The notes beneath the pieces were generated by a model. It saw nothing but the letters and a program-made list of their open reading frames with translations. It made no database searches and was not told the origin of the DNA. A stretch of DNA of 64,000 bases from Flavobacterium buctense (GTDB lineage: Bacteria; Bacteroidota; Bacteroidia; Flavobacteriales; Flavobacteriaceae): assembly GCF_014486695.1 (NCBI RefSeq), contig NZ_JACTAB010000002.1:310001-374000 (forward strand). Direction: 5' to 3'. The translations under genes were made by a program, and so were the position numbers. Each line of letters starts with the position of its first letter. Position 1 is the first letter of the stretch. This document shows, piece by piece, positions 50,930 through 59,003 of this stretch.

Positions 50930-50964
50930 ACTTTGTACTACGTATTTCTTACTTCGTACTTTAA
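50930..50964. repeat. Five tandem degenerate 7-mers
   Basis: ACTTTGT, ACTACGT, ATTTCTT, ACTTCGT, ACTTTAA follow with an exact period of 7. On the minus strand these are ACGAAGT-type words, as at 21.2 and 58.1 kb. The array fills the gap between two minus-strand genes and touches the stop codon of one. Confidence 0.7.
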
Positions 50965-51761
50965 AACAGCCAAAGGTACGCCTTTTTAAAATTTTCTCGC
51001 CACAATTTTTCGTTGTGTTCTCCGCCTTCTACGATTACTTTTTTGTTTAGTTTTTTACATTCACAACGCTTGGTATTTACCCATTTTTCAACAGTTTCCA
51101 GATCGGGAATTACATCAGCATCGCCTTCATTGTCTCCACATAAAAAATAAATTTTGGTTTTAAAATCTTCCGTCTTAGCCATTAACTCATTCATCTCTTT
51201 TCGATTAAACCAAAAAGAAGGCGAGAAGCAACCGACTTCTCCAAATACTTCCGGATATTTTAATGCAGCGTAAAACGAAACTAATCCACCCAAAGAACTA
51301 CCCATAATGGCTGTGTTTTTGGCCGTGGTTTTGGTGCGGTAGGTAGAGTCAACTTTAGGTTTTAAAGTTTTTACAATGAAATCTAAATAGATATCCGCTT
51401 TGCCACCGGCGTATTTCGGATGCGGATAAGGGGTTAATTCTTCCATCCGTTTGTCACCACCATGCTCAATTCCAATGACTATAACTTGCGCATTGATACT
51501 GTCTAAAGTTTCATCTACATTCCATTCGCCTACATAAGAGGTTTTAGCATCGAATAAATTTTGAGCGTCATGCATGTAAATGACCGGGTATTTTTTGGCG
51601 GAAACCGAATAATCTTTGGGCAAATACACCCAAATTTTCTTAGTGCTTTTGAGTTGTGGTGCTTCAATAGTAAAAGTTGAAACTTGTTTACTCGCAGTGC
51701 TTTCCTGAGCAACTAACTGACAGAAAACAAAGCTAAACAGGAAAATGAAAATGAATTTCAA
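50961..51761 (-). CDS. Secreted alpha/beta-hydrolase (esterase D/Fes-like)
   Basis: Exported hydrolase of 266 residues. The signal peptide ends near LVAQ. The fold is of the putative-esterase type: KIWVYLPKDY, YPVIYMHDAQNLFD, nucleophile in IMGSSLGGLVSFYAA, acid region FLCGDNEGDAD and His in VEGGEHNEKLWREN. Relatives include S-formylglutathione hydrolases, enterochelin esterases and feruloyl esterases. It follows a small secreted protein gene by 5 bases, so both are in one operon. Substrate unknown. Confidence 0.85.
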   Translation of the reverse strand: MKFIFIFLFSFVFCQLVAQESTASKQVSTFTIEAPQLKSTKKIWVYLPKDYSVSAKKYPVIYMHDAQNLFDAKTSYVGEWNVDETLDSINAQVIVIGIEHGGDKRMEELTPYPHPKYAGGKADIYLDFIVKTLKPKVDSTYRTKTTAKNTAIMGSSLGGLVSFYAALKYPEVFGEVGCFSPSFWFNRKEMNELMAKTEDFKTKIYFLCGDNEGDADVIPDLETVEKWVNTKRCECKKLNKKVIVEGGEHNEKLWRENFKKAYLWLF

Positions 51762-51766
51762 AGTAA

Positions 51767-52270
51767 TTAATTATTTGAATCGGTTTCTTTTTCCTCTTCT
51801 TTAGAGCCACTCTGTTCGACATTGCCACGATTCTTTTTCTTCTTTTTCTCAGGCTTTTGAGTTTTTAGCAAAGCAAATTTTTCTTTCTGAGATGGATTCA
51901 GATAACTCAATATGTTTTTTTCCATTGTTTCTTGAATGGATTTCATTTCGGCATTTTTTTCTTCGTCCGAATAGTCACTTTTAAGTACAATATCCATTCG
52001 TTTACTACTGTTAATCATTTCATTCTTAATAGCAATATATTGCAACTCGTCGAGTGATAAGTCGGTTTTCAAGGTAGCCATGTAACGGTCTACTTGAGCA
52101 GTTCTGTTTTTTTCAATCTCCGCCGGTGTTGGTTCTTTTGGCGTACTTTGCGTACTTGGCATTCGGTTATTTCTATTCATACCCTGTGTACCATTGGGAT
52201 TGCCGAATTGAGCATTGACTCCGGTAGTAAAAAAGAGAAAACAAATGAGTAAAATTTTTAATATTTTCAT
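51767..52270 (-). CDS. Small secreted/periplasmic protein with charged tail
   Basis: A 167-residue exported protein. The signal peptide ends near VNAQ. An Asn/Pro-rich linker is followed by a helical region (about 55-130; VDRYMATLKTDLSLDELQYIAIKNEM and NILSYLNPSQKEKFALL) whose LNPSQKEKF motif recalls Spy/CpxP-like helical proteins. The tail is Lys/Glu-rich and of low complexity. First gene of a two-gene operon with the esterase. No confirmed family. Confidence 0.7.
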   Translation of the reverse strand: MKILKILLICFLFFTTGVNAQFGNPNGTQGMNRNNRMPSTQSTPKEPTPAEIEKNRTAQVDRYMATLKTDLSLDELQYIAIKNEMINSSKRMDIVLKSDYSDEEKNAEMKSIQETMEKNILSYLNPSQKEKFALLKTQKPEKKKKKNRGNVEQSGSKEEEKETDSNN

Positions 52271-52386
52271 GTCATTCCGATTTTAAAAATGTAAAATTAA
52301 CTAAAATTGCAAAGCTATCAATGATAAAAATAAATGATTAACATTTGACAAAAAAGCATATTTTAGCGAAAAAAAATAATTTAGTG

Positions 52387-52788
52387 ATGAACAAATACGA
52401 AGAAAAATTAGCGTTATTGGCAGAAATGATTGCATTTTCTGTCGTAGATGGAAGACTTCACGAAAGAGAATTTCTTTTTTTGACTATGATTGCCGATGAA
52501 CTTCAGGTTACCCAAGAAGATTTTAAAGCTTTGTTTCATCATGAAAATTATCCGACTGTAATAAAAACGGAGTTTGAACGTATCCAACAATTTTATCGTT
52601 TGGCTTTGTTAATGCATTGTGATGGGGTATTGCACGAACGCGAACAGATTAAAATACACGAAATTGGTATCAACATGGGATTGAATCCTCATGCCATCAA
52701 ACGGGTATTGAAAGCCATGGAAATCTCACCTACCAAAATGATTTCGCCGGAATTTTTGCTCGAAGTGTTTCAAGAGCAGTTAAACTGA
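52387..52788 (+). CDS. TerB-like protein
   Basis: A 133-residue, all-helical soluble protein. The pattern LLAEMIAFSVVDGRLHEREFLFLTMIADEL followed by YRLALLMHCDGVLHEREQIKI shows two similar helical halves, each with acidic D-G-x-L-H-E-R-E, as in TerB/DjlA-type metal-binding domains. ATG 52387 is chosen over longer in-frame starts that would extend into AT-rich leader sequence. It stands alone. The TerB assignment is by pattern; the role is unknown. Confidence 0.65.
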   Translation: MNKYEEKLALLAEMIAFSVVDGRLHEREFLFLTMIADELQVTQEDFKALFHHENYPTVIKTEFERIQQFYRLALLMHCDGVLHEREQIKIHEIGINMGLNPHAIKRVLKAMEISPTKMISPEFLLEVFQEQLN

Positions 52789-52874
52789 TATTTAGTCAGT
52801 TAAAGAATTCTTAAATCCGACAAAATTTCATTTTTAATACCTTTTCTTTTGCCAAATTGACCCAAAAAATCGAC

Positions 52875-52891
52875 TTGGTACAGCTTTTGTT
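52875..52891 (+). promoter_or_regulatory. Sigma-54-like promoter of the Hsp20 gene
   Basis: TTGGTAC with GG at 52877-52878 and TTGT with GT at 52889-52890, separated by exactly 10 bases, match the -24/-12 layout of RpoN promoters (TTGGCAC-N5-TTGC). The start would be near 52902, leaving a 35-base leader. No enhancer-binding protein gene is adjacent. Confidence 0.5.
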
Positions 52892-52936
52892 TTTTTGGTT
52901 GTAATCAAAATAAGTTTAACATTAAATTTTACATCC

Positions 52937-53368
52937 ATGAACTTAGTTAAAAGAAATTACAACAACTTTCCATCTATCATTGATGAGTTTTTGAAACCTG
53001 ACTGGTTTGGTGGTTTCCAAAATTTACAAACCAATCTACCAGCGGTTAACATCAAAGAAACTGATACTAATTACAGTCTAGAATTGGCTGCTCCCGGAAA
53101 AGGTAAAGACGATTTTGTGATTGAAATTGACCACAATGTTTTGACCATTTCTTCTGAAGTAAAAACAGAGAACGAACAAAAAGACGACCACGGAAGGTAT
53201 ACCCGAAGAGAGTTCAATTATAGTGCTTTTAGAAGAGCTTTTACTTTGCCTGAAACCGTTAACACAGAAGATATTAATGCGAATTATGAGAATGGTGTTT
53301 TGTATATCACCTTACCCAAAAAACAAGAAGCTTTACCAAAACCAAAGCGATTGATTGATATCTTGTAA
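52937..53368 (+). CDS. Small heat shock protein, Hsp20/alpha-crystallin family
   Basis: A 143-residue ATP-independent holdase. The N-terminal region is short. The alpha-crystallin domain (about 40-130) contains VNIKETDTNYSLELAAPGKGKDDF, YTRREFNYSAFRRAFTLPETV and NANYENGVLYITLPK. The C-terminus has no clear IxI motif beyond RLIDIL. ATG 52937 is chosen since upstream in-frame starts give an atypical N-terminus and precede the likely transcript start. A sigma-54-like promoter lies 46 bases upstream. Confidence 0.93.
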   Translation: MNLVKRNYNNFPSIIDEFLKPDWFGGFQNLQTNLPAVNIKETDTNYSLELAAPGKGKDDFVIEIDHNVLTISSEVKTENEQKDDHGRYTRREFNYSAFRRAFTLPETVNTEDINANYENGVLYITLPKKQEALPKPKRLIDIL

Positions 53369-53386
53369 TCAAAAGAGAAAATGAAG

Positions 53387-53411
53387 GCGTCCTTTTTTGG
53401 GACGCTTTTTT
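53387..53411. terminator. Terminator after the Hsp20 gene
   Basis: GCGTCC (53387-53392) and GGACGC (53400-53405) pair around TTTTTTG, followed by a T run. Confidence 0.7.
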
Positions 53412-53413
53412 GT

Positions 53414-53830
53414 TTAATGCTTTGTTTTTATTTCAATTAATTTCAATAGGTCGTTCACTAAAGTTTCATCTTTAATTTCAATACGAATGCCTCTTCCTTC
53501 GGCATAAACTTTAGCAGCTTGAAGTTCAGTTTTTATCAATTCAGCTATAGTACTTGCTATAATTGCATCAGTGGCTTTTTGGCCGAAAACAAAAGCGACT
53601 TTAAAGAATTGATCGCGTGGTAATAAGTAAATAATCACTCTTTTTTTGTCTTTAATTCTGAAACTCCAACCAAATTTTTCACTGGTAAAAGACCATTCTT
53701 CGGTAGCTTCCGGATATAGTTTTTTGGTATACTCCGCAAAAGTTTGCCAATACACATAGGTGTCACCCAAAGCTTCTTGAAGTTGGGCTGCGGTTGGGAT
53801 TTCGGTTTTATTGGTAAAAATGCTTTTCAT
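53414..53830 (-). CDS. DUF3788 family protein
   Basis: A 138-residue soluble protein of mixed alpha/beta pattern: LQEALGDTYVYWQTFAEYTKKLYP, EEWSFTSEKFGWSFRIKDKKRVIIYLLP and FFKVAFVFGQKATDAII. This fits DUF3788, a small family of unknown function related in style to DUF1801/YdhG-like domains. Its ATG overlaps the uvrB stop by one base, so it is translationally coupled to uvrB; whether it takes part in repair is unknown. Confidence 0.75.
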   Translation of the reverse strand: MKSIFTNKTEIPTAAQLQEALGDTYVYWQTFAEYTKKLYPEATEEWSFTSEKFGWSFRIKDKKRVIIYLLPRDQFFKVAFVFGQKATDAIIASTIAELIKTELQAAKVYAEGRGIRIEIKDETLVNDLLKLIEIKTKH

Positions 53831-55827
53831 TACGCAGTGGCCAATTTGCTTTGCAATGCCTGAATTTCATCGCGGTATTTGGCAGCTTGCATAAAGTCTA
53901 ATTCTTTGGCGGCTTTTTCCATCGCTTTTCGGGCATCTCGGATTTTCTTTTCTATTTCAGGTTTGGATAAATATAAGCTCTCCGGTTCGGCAGCTTTAGC
54001 GATTTTGTCTTCAAAATATTGAGTGGAAACTGAATTACTACTCAAGGCATTGCCCAAACTTTTGTTCAAAGCTTTCGGTACTAAACCATGAAGCGTGTTG
54101 TAAGCACTTTGTTTTTCTCGACGGTAATTGGTTTCGTCTATCGTTTTTTGCATGCTGTTGGTTATCTTATCAGCATATAAAATTGCTTTTCCATTCACGT
54201 TTCGCGCGGCACGACCTACTGTTTGGGTCAACGAACGATGACTGCGCAAAAAACCTTCTTTATCGGCATCTAAAATCGCTACCAATGACACTTCGGGTAA
54301 ATCCAATCCTTCACGGAGTAAGTTTACGCCAATCAATACATCGAACAGTCCTTTGCGCAAATCCTGCATAATCTCTACACGTTCCAAAGTATCCACATCC
54401 GAGTGAATATAGCGACAGCGAATGGATACTTTGGCCAAATATTTCGTCAACTCTTCCGCCATTCTTTTGGTTAATGTCGTAACCAAAACTCGTTCATCAA
54501 CTTCACAACGTTGCTGTATTTCTTCGATTAAATCGTCAATTTGGTTCAAACTTGGGCGTACTTCTATAATCGGGTCCAATAAACCCGTTGGGCGAATGAC
54601 TTGCTCTACATAAATCCCTTCGGACTTTTGCAATTCATAATCGGCAGGCGTGGCCGAAACATAAACGACTTGGTTTTGCATGCTTTCAAATTCCTCAAAC
54701 TTCAACGGACGGTTGTCCATAGCAGCGGGCAATCGGAAACCGTATTCGACTAAATTCTCTTTCCGACTTCGGTCACCGCCATACATAGCGTGAACCTGAG
54801 AAATCGTCACGTGACTTTCATCCACCACCATCAAATAATCATCGGGAAAATAATCAAGCAAACAGAACGGTCGCGTGCCCGGAAGACGGCGATCTAAGTA
54901 GCGCGAATAATTTTCAATACCCGAACAATACCCTAATTCGCGTATCATTTCTAAATCGAAATTGGTTCGTTCTTCCAAGCGTTTGGCTTCGAGATGTTTG
55001 CCTATTTCTTTAAAATAATCGACTTGTTTCACCAAATCTTGTTGGATATCCCAAATCGCTGCTTGTAAAACATCAGGCGACGTTACAAACATATTGGCGG
55101 GATAAATATTCAGTTTTTCGTAGCGTTCAAATACTTTGGAAGTCTTTGGGTCAAAGGCCTCGATGTCTTCAATTTCGTCGCCAAAGAAATGCACGCGAAA
55201 CGGTTCATCGGCATAACTCGGGAAAATTTCCACGGTGTCGCCTTTAATTCTGAAGGTTCCCGGAGTGAATTCAACTTCGGTTCTCGAGTATAAACTTTGG
55301 ACCAAACGATGCAACAATTTGGTGCGCGAAATGATTTGGCCTTTGTCTATCGAAATCACATTCTTTTGAAACTCCACCGGATTTCCGATACCGTACAAAC
55401 ACGAAACCGAAGCGACTACTAACACATCACGACGGCCTGATAATAGGGCAGAAGTAGTGCTCAAACGCAGTTTCTCTAATTCGTCATTGATAGACAAATC
55501 TTTTTCGATAAAAACGCCGGTAACAGGAATGTAAGCTTCGGGTTGGTAATAGTCGTAATACGATACAAAATACTGCACCGAATTGTTAGGGAAGAATTGC
55601 TTAAACTCAGAATACAACTGCGCTGCCAGGGTTTTATTGTGTGCCAAAACCAAAGTCGGTTTCTCCACTTCCTGAATCACATTCGCCATAGTAAATGTCT
55701 TCCCCGAACCGGTCACACCCAAAAGCGTTTGGTACTTTTCACCACTAACAATGCCTTTGACGAGTTTGTCAATCGCTTGGGGTTGATCGCCGGTAGGTTG
55801 GTATTCGGATACGACTTGGAATTTCAT
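53830..55827 (-). CDS. uvrB: Excinuclease ABC subunit B
   Basis: Nucleotide excision repair helicase-like subunit of 665 residues. Walker A is GVTGSGKTFTMANV and Walker B is MVVDESHVT. The beta-hairpin that clamps damaged DNA lies around YYDYYQPEAYIP. Helicase motif VI is QTVGRAARN. The C-terminal UVR domain (about 620-660; EKAAKELDFMQAAKYRDEI) contacts UvrC. It is full-length. DUF3788 follows with a one-base overlap. An 8-mer word array lies directly upstream. Confidence 0.97.
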   Translation of the reverse strand: MKFQVVSEYQPTGDQPQAIDKLVKGIVSGEKYQTLLGVTGSGKTFTMANVIQEVEKPTLVLAHNKTLAAQLYSEFKQFFPNNSVQYFVSYYDYYQPEAYIPVTGVFIEKDLSINDELEKLRLSTTSALLSGRRDVLVVASVSCLYGIGNPVEFQKNVISIDKGQIISRTKLLHRLVQSLYSRTEVEFTPGTFRIKGDTVEIFPSYADEPFRVHFFGDEIEDIEAFDPKTSKVFERYEKLNIYPANMFVTSPDVLQAAIWDIQQDLVKQVDYFKEIGKHLEAKRLEERTNFDLEMIRELGYCSGIENYSRYLDRRLPGTRPFCLLDYFPDDYLMVVDESHVTISQVHAMYGGDRSRKENLVEYGFRLPAAMDNRPLKFEEFESMQNQVVYVSATPADYELQKSEGIYVEQVIRPTGLLDPIIEVRPSLNQIDDLIEEIQQRCEVDERVLVTTLTKRMAEELTKYLAKVSIRCRYIHSDVDTLERVEIMQDLRKGLFDVLIGVNLLREGLDLPEVSLVAILDADKEGFLRSHRSLTQTVGRAARNVNGKAILYADKITNSMQKTIDETNYRREKQSAYNTLHGLVPKALNKSLGNALSSNSVSTQYFEDKIAKAAEPESLYLSKPEIEKKIRDARKAMEKAAKELDFMQAAKYRDEIQALQSKLATA

Positions 55828-55833
55828 TTTTTA

Positions 55834-55881
55834 AGTGGCTGAGTGGCTAAGGTTCTGAGTGGCTAAGTTACAAAGTTTACA
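55834..55881. repeat. Six tandem degenerate 8-mers upstream of uvrB
   Basis: AGTGGCTG, AGTGGCTA, AGGTTCTG, AGTGGCTA, AGTTACAA, AGTTTACA with an exact period of 8. The array occupies most of the 61-base gap between nudK and uvrB, beginning 6 bases before the uvrB ATG. Confidence 0.75.
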
Positions 55882-55888
55882 ACTATTT

Positions 55889-56473
55889 TTATTCTAATAA
55901 ACGATTGATTTTCGCATGTTGCAAAAGCATAATAGTCTTAGCATCTTTGATTTCACCTGAGGCAATCATGTTGTAAGCTTGGTCAAAATCGAGTTCTAAA
56001 ACTTCTATATTCTCTTGTTCTTCTTGGATGCCACCACCGTGGTTGACTTTCATGTCTTTGGTATATTCGGCTGCGAAGAAATGTACAATTTCGGTTACGG
56101 AACCGGGCGACATATAGACTTCAAACAACTTTTCTACTGCCGAAATTTGGTAACCGGTTTCTTCTTCAGTTTCTCTGCGAATACATTCTTCGGCGTTGTC
56201 TTTGTCTAATAATCCGGCGCAAGCTTCAATCATCATACCGGTTTCGTTGCCGTTTACATAAGTTGGCAAACGGAATTGGCGCGTTAGAATAACGGTTTTA
56301 CTTTCTTTGTTATAAAGCAAAATCGTAGCGCCATTCCCGCGGTCATAAGCTTCGCGAATTTGGGTTTCCCAATTGCCGTCTTTTTTAAGATAATTATAAG
56401 TGATTTTTCGAAGAATGTACCAATTATCGGAAAGGATTTCGGATTTAAGGATTTCTATTTTCGGATTACTCAT
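55889..56473 (-). CDS. nudK: NudK-like Nudix hydrolase (GDP-mannose pyrophosphatase type)
   Basis: A 194-residue Nudix enzyme of the NudK/ADP-sugar pyrophosphatase type, hydrolysing GDP-mannose or related nucleotide sugars. The Nudix box is [22 protein letters not shown]. The catalytic REx2EExG core is intact as RETEEETG, but the outer Glu of Gx5E is Asn. The N-terminal domain-swap region ([17 protein letters not shown]) and the conserved [16 protein letters not shown] fit NudK. The ATG overlaps the rlmF stop by 4 bases (ATGA). Confidence 0.88.
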   Translation of the reverse strand: MSNPKIEILKSEILSDNWYILRKITYNYLKKDGNWETQIREAYDRGNGATILLYNKESKTVILTRQFRLPTYVNGNETGMMIEACAGLLDKDNAEECIRRETEEETGYQISAVEKLFEVYMSPGSVTEIVHFFAAEYTKDMKVNHGGGIQEEQENIEVLELDFDQAYNMIASGEIKDAKTIMLLQHAKINRLLE

Positions 56474-57426
56474 AGGTTTAACGAATTAATCATTTCAGTT
56501 TGTTGTTTGGGCGAAAGAAAAGTCCAAGCAACAATTCTGCTAATCTTTTGGCCTTGCGCCATATCGATGGTTTTGATGTCGGCAGCGCCTACTTTTCCTA
56601 ACGTTTTGTATATGCTTTTCAAATTGTCTTTTTTGGAAACCAAAGTCGTAAACCACAAGCATTGTAGCGGATATTTGGCACTTTCATAAATCATTTGGGT
56701 GATGAATCCGATTTCGCCACCACTGCACCACAATTCTGCATTTTGTCCACCGAAGTTTAAAATGGGATTTGAAGTTTTTTTATCATTTAAAGTATTCATT
56801 TTTCGCAACGCACTTTTCGCCGCTTCTTCTGGTGAGTTGTGAAACGGCGGATTGCAAATGGTAAAGGCAAATTTGTCTTCGGGTAAAATGATATTTTTGA
56901 AAATAAATCTCGGCTCGACTTGCAATTGCAGACTAATGGCCTCAATCAACATCGGATTATCAGCGATGATTTTTTTGCAGTTTTGAAGTGCTTTTTCGTC
57001 AATGTCGGTTCCCACAAAACTCCAGCCATAAGCACTGTTTCCAATAATCGGATAAATGCAATTGGCTCCGATCCCAATGTCTAAGCCTACGACAGTTTCG
57101 CTTTCGGGAATGATTCCGTTGTTGTAGGTGGCCAATAAATCGGCGATGTAATGAATGTAATCCGCTCTTCCGGGAATGGGCGGACAAAGATAATTAGTTG
57201 GAATGTCCCAATTTTGAATGTCGTAATGGGAAACCAATAAAGCTTTGTTCAAGGCTTTTACCGCTTCAGGATTACTGAAATCAATGGTTTCTATGCAGTG
57301 TTCGTTAGTATGTACAAAGTTTTTTAAATCCGGATTAGCTTTTATTAAAGCTTCAAAATCATACCGAAATCGGTGAGGATTTCTAGGATGGAAGCTTGTT
57401 TTTTCTGAACTATTTTGTGTTTTCAA
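56470..57426 (-). CDS. rlmF: 23S rRNA (adenine-1618-N6)-methyltransferase RlmF
   Basis: SAM-dependent methyltransferase of 318 residues that modifies A1618 of 23S rRNA. It has the RlmF N-terminus [20 protein letters not shown], then [20 protein letters not shown] motif [16 protein letters not shown] and catalytic NPPF in [11 protein letters not shown]. It lies between thiN (12-base gap) and nudK (4-base overlap) in one minus-strand operon. Functional linkage of the three genes is not obvious. Confidence 0.94.
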   Translation of the reverse strand: MKTQNSSEKTSFHPRNPHRFRYDFEALIKANPDLKNFVHTNEHCIETIDFSNPEAVKALNKALLVSHYDIQNWDIPTNYLCPPIPGRADYIHYIADLLATYNNGIIPESETVVGLDIGIGANCIYPIIGNSAYGWSFVGTDIDEKALQNCKKIIADNPMLIEAISLQLQVEPRFIFKNIILPEDKFAFTICNPPFHNSPEEAAKSALRKMNTLNDKKTSNPILNFGGQNAELWCSGGEIGFITQMIYESAKYPLQCLWFTTLVSKKDNLKSIYKTLGKVGAADIKTIDMAQGQKISRIVAWTFLSPKQQTEMINSLNL

Positions 57427-57438
57427 GGGTTGTTTTTT

Positions 57439-58101
57439 TTAGTCCCAACATTCCATCAGCAATAAATCGCCTTCGGTGTGGGTGATGGTGACGATGCCGT
57501 CTGTGGTAACGTGATTGCTGCTTCCGGTTCGGTAACCTATGGTTAAATCTTCATTGGTCAACGAATAAAAAAGATTTTGGGTGGAAATACCCGTCACTTT
57601 TCCAATCGGAATCAAAGAAAGAATTGTATTGGCCGTGTACCATTTTTCAAAAGTATTGGGCAACAAAAACACTTTCGAATGGTCGTCGAGAATTACGACT
57701 TTTAATTTATTGCGGTAAGCAACGATATTGGTTAAATTGGTAATCGTATGGTCAGCTCGTCTTCCGGTGGCCCAAATAACATTGGCCGCTTGGTGTCCTT
57801 TTTCGATTAAATAATCAAAAGCTTTTTCTAAATCGGTTTTGTCTTGGTTGGGCGCGTACACAATTTCGATTGGGTATTGTTTTTCTTTGTAATGTTCCGG
57901 GTCAAAACCGCGGTCAAAATCGCCTAACAATACATCAACTTTAATCCCTAATTCCAACACACGTTCAATTGCCGAATCGAGTACAATAACTAATGGCGAC
58001 CATTCGAGCAATTGTCCCAGCAATTCAGAGCTGCACATTTCGCCATTGGCAATGATTAAAGCCGGTTCTTGGTCGTCGCGAACGATGTGGTGTGAGGACA
58101 T
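57439..58101 (-). CDS. thiN: Thiamine diphosphokinase
   Basis: A 220-residue enzyme transferring pyrophosphate from ATP to thiamine. Family motifs are present: LIIANGEMCSSELL, VLLGDFDRGFDPE (GDFD metal site), QDKTDLEKAFDYLI and ATGRRADHTITNLTNI. The C-terminal beta-domain (about 140-215; LSLIPIGKVTGIST, LTIGYRTGSSNHVT) binds thiamine. First gene of the thiN-rlmF-nudK operon. Confidence 0.93.
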   Translation of the reverse strand: MSSHHIVRDDQEPALIIANGEMCSSELLGQLLEWSPLVIVLDSAIERVLELGIKVDVLLGDFDRGFDPEHYKEKQYPIEIVYAPNQDKTDLEKAFDYLIEKGHQAANVIWATGRRADHTITNLTNIVAYRNKLKVVILDDHSKVFLLPNTFEKWYTANTILSLIPIGKVTGISTQNLFYSLTNEDLTIGYRTGSSNHVTTDGIVTITHTEGDLLLMECWD

Positions 58102-58105
58102 TTAC

Positions 58106-58183
58106 AAGTACGAAGTTAAAAGTTAGAAGTACGAAGTGGTAAAAATAACTAAAACTCTTCACACTTCGTACTTCGTACTTTTA
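58106..58183. repeat. Head-to-head arrays of 7-mers with an 11-bp inverted repeat
   Basis: Left part: AAGTACG, AAGTTAA, AAGTTAG, AAGTACG, AAGTGGT, exact period 7 (58106-58140). Right part, opposite orientation: ACTTCGT, ACTTCGT, ACTTTTA (58163-58183). The two orientations create a perfect 11-base inverted repeat, AGTACGAAGTG/CACTTCGTACT (58128-58138 with 58162-58172). It separates thiN from the DUF4249 gene and may work as a terminator. Confidence 0.75.
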
Positions 58184-58999
58184 TTGAATGATATATTCTG
58201 TAACTTCAGTTTTACTCAATCGGAAATAGCCTAAAGCAAAATTATTGAAATCCGTCTGATTAACTATATTTCCTCTTAGAGTTGAGGTTGGTGTAGAAAA
58301 TGGTCCCATATTATTAGAGCCGGTTTGTTCCAATAATACGTCCATATAATTGAAATAGTTAAGCGTAACGCCGTTTAATGTGAATTTTAAAGTATCGTTG
58401 GGTTTCAAATCTTCACTGAAGTAAAGTCCGAACATTTCGTTGTTTTGAAAAAAGCGATCTTCAATTACACCATATTCAGGGATGACTTTATAGGGATCAT
58501 CAATTCTCACTAAATAATGATTGGTTTCATTAATTAAATCATTAAAAAAGAATTTAACTTCGATTTCATTGCCTAAAATTCCGCCTTCATCGTCTTGCTC
58601 AATTCGGGTTACCGTTGGTGTATTTAAAAGTTTTTCAGTAGAAGTATACGTTTCTCCTTCATAAATGACAGTTAAAGTGTAAGTTTCATTTACAACCGGA
58701 TTAAAGTTTAGGCATTTGTATATTCCTTCTTCTGTGTCTTGAACAAAATTGAAAACCTCGTTCGAACTGTTAGTAATATAAACTATTGCATCAGTTACCG
58801 GTGGAATTTGGTTGGAAAAATAGTCTGTAGTAGTAGACAGTTTCACGATTTGTTCATTGCCCGGAGTTCCATTAAGCCATTGAATAGAGGCTTCAATCAC
58901 TAATCTTGGTTCAGCAGTGGACAAATCAACATCAATCACTTTTTCGCAGGAAGTGAAGGCAAAAAGAACTAGGGATAAACTGAATATTATCTTTTTCAT
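58181..58999 (-). CDS. DUF4249 lipoprotein
   Basis: A 272-residue lipoprotein. ATG 58999 gives the signal peptide KKIIFSLSLVLFAF and lipobox FTSC. The mature protein begins EKVIDVDLSTAEPRLVIEASI, the characteristic DUF4249 opening, then a beta-rich domain (YTLTVIYEGETYTSTEKLLNTP style). DUF4249 proteins are regularly found downstream of TonB receptors in Bacteroidetes. Here it starts 4 bases after the receptor stop, so it is a likely surface or periplasmic partner of that receptor. Confidence 0.88.
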   Translation of the reverse strand: MKKIIFSLSLVLFAFTSCEKVIDVDLSTAEPRLVIEASIQWLNGTPGNEQIVKLSTTTDYFSNQIPPVTDAIVYITNSSNEVFNFVQDTEEGIYKCLNFNPVVNETYTLTVIYEGETYTSTEKLLNTPTVTRIEQDDEGGILGNEIEVKFFFNDLINETNHYLVRIDDPYKVIPEYGVIEDRFFQNNEMFGLYFSEDLKPNDTLKFTLNGVTLNYFNYMDVLLEQTGSNNMGPFSTPTSTLRGNIVNQTDFNNFALGYFRLSKTEVTEYIIQ

Positions 59000-59003
59000 A
59001 AAT

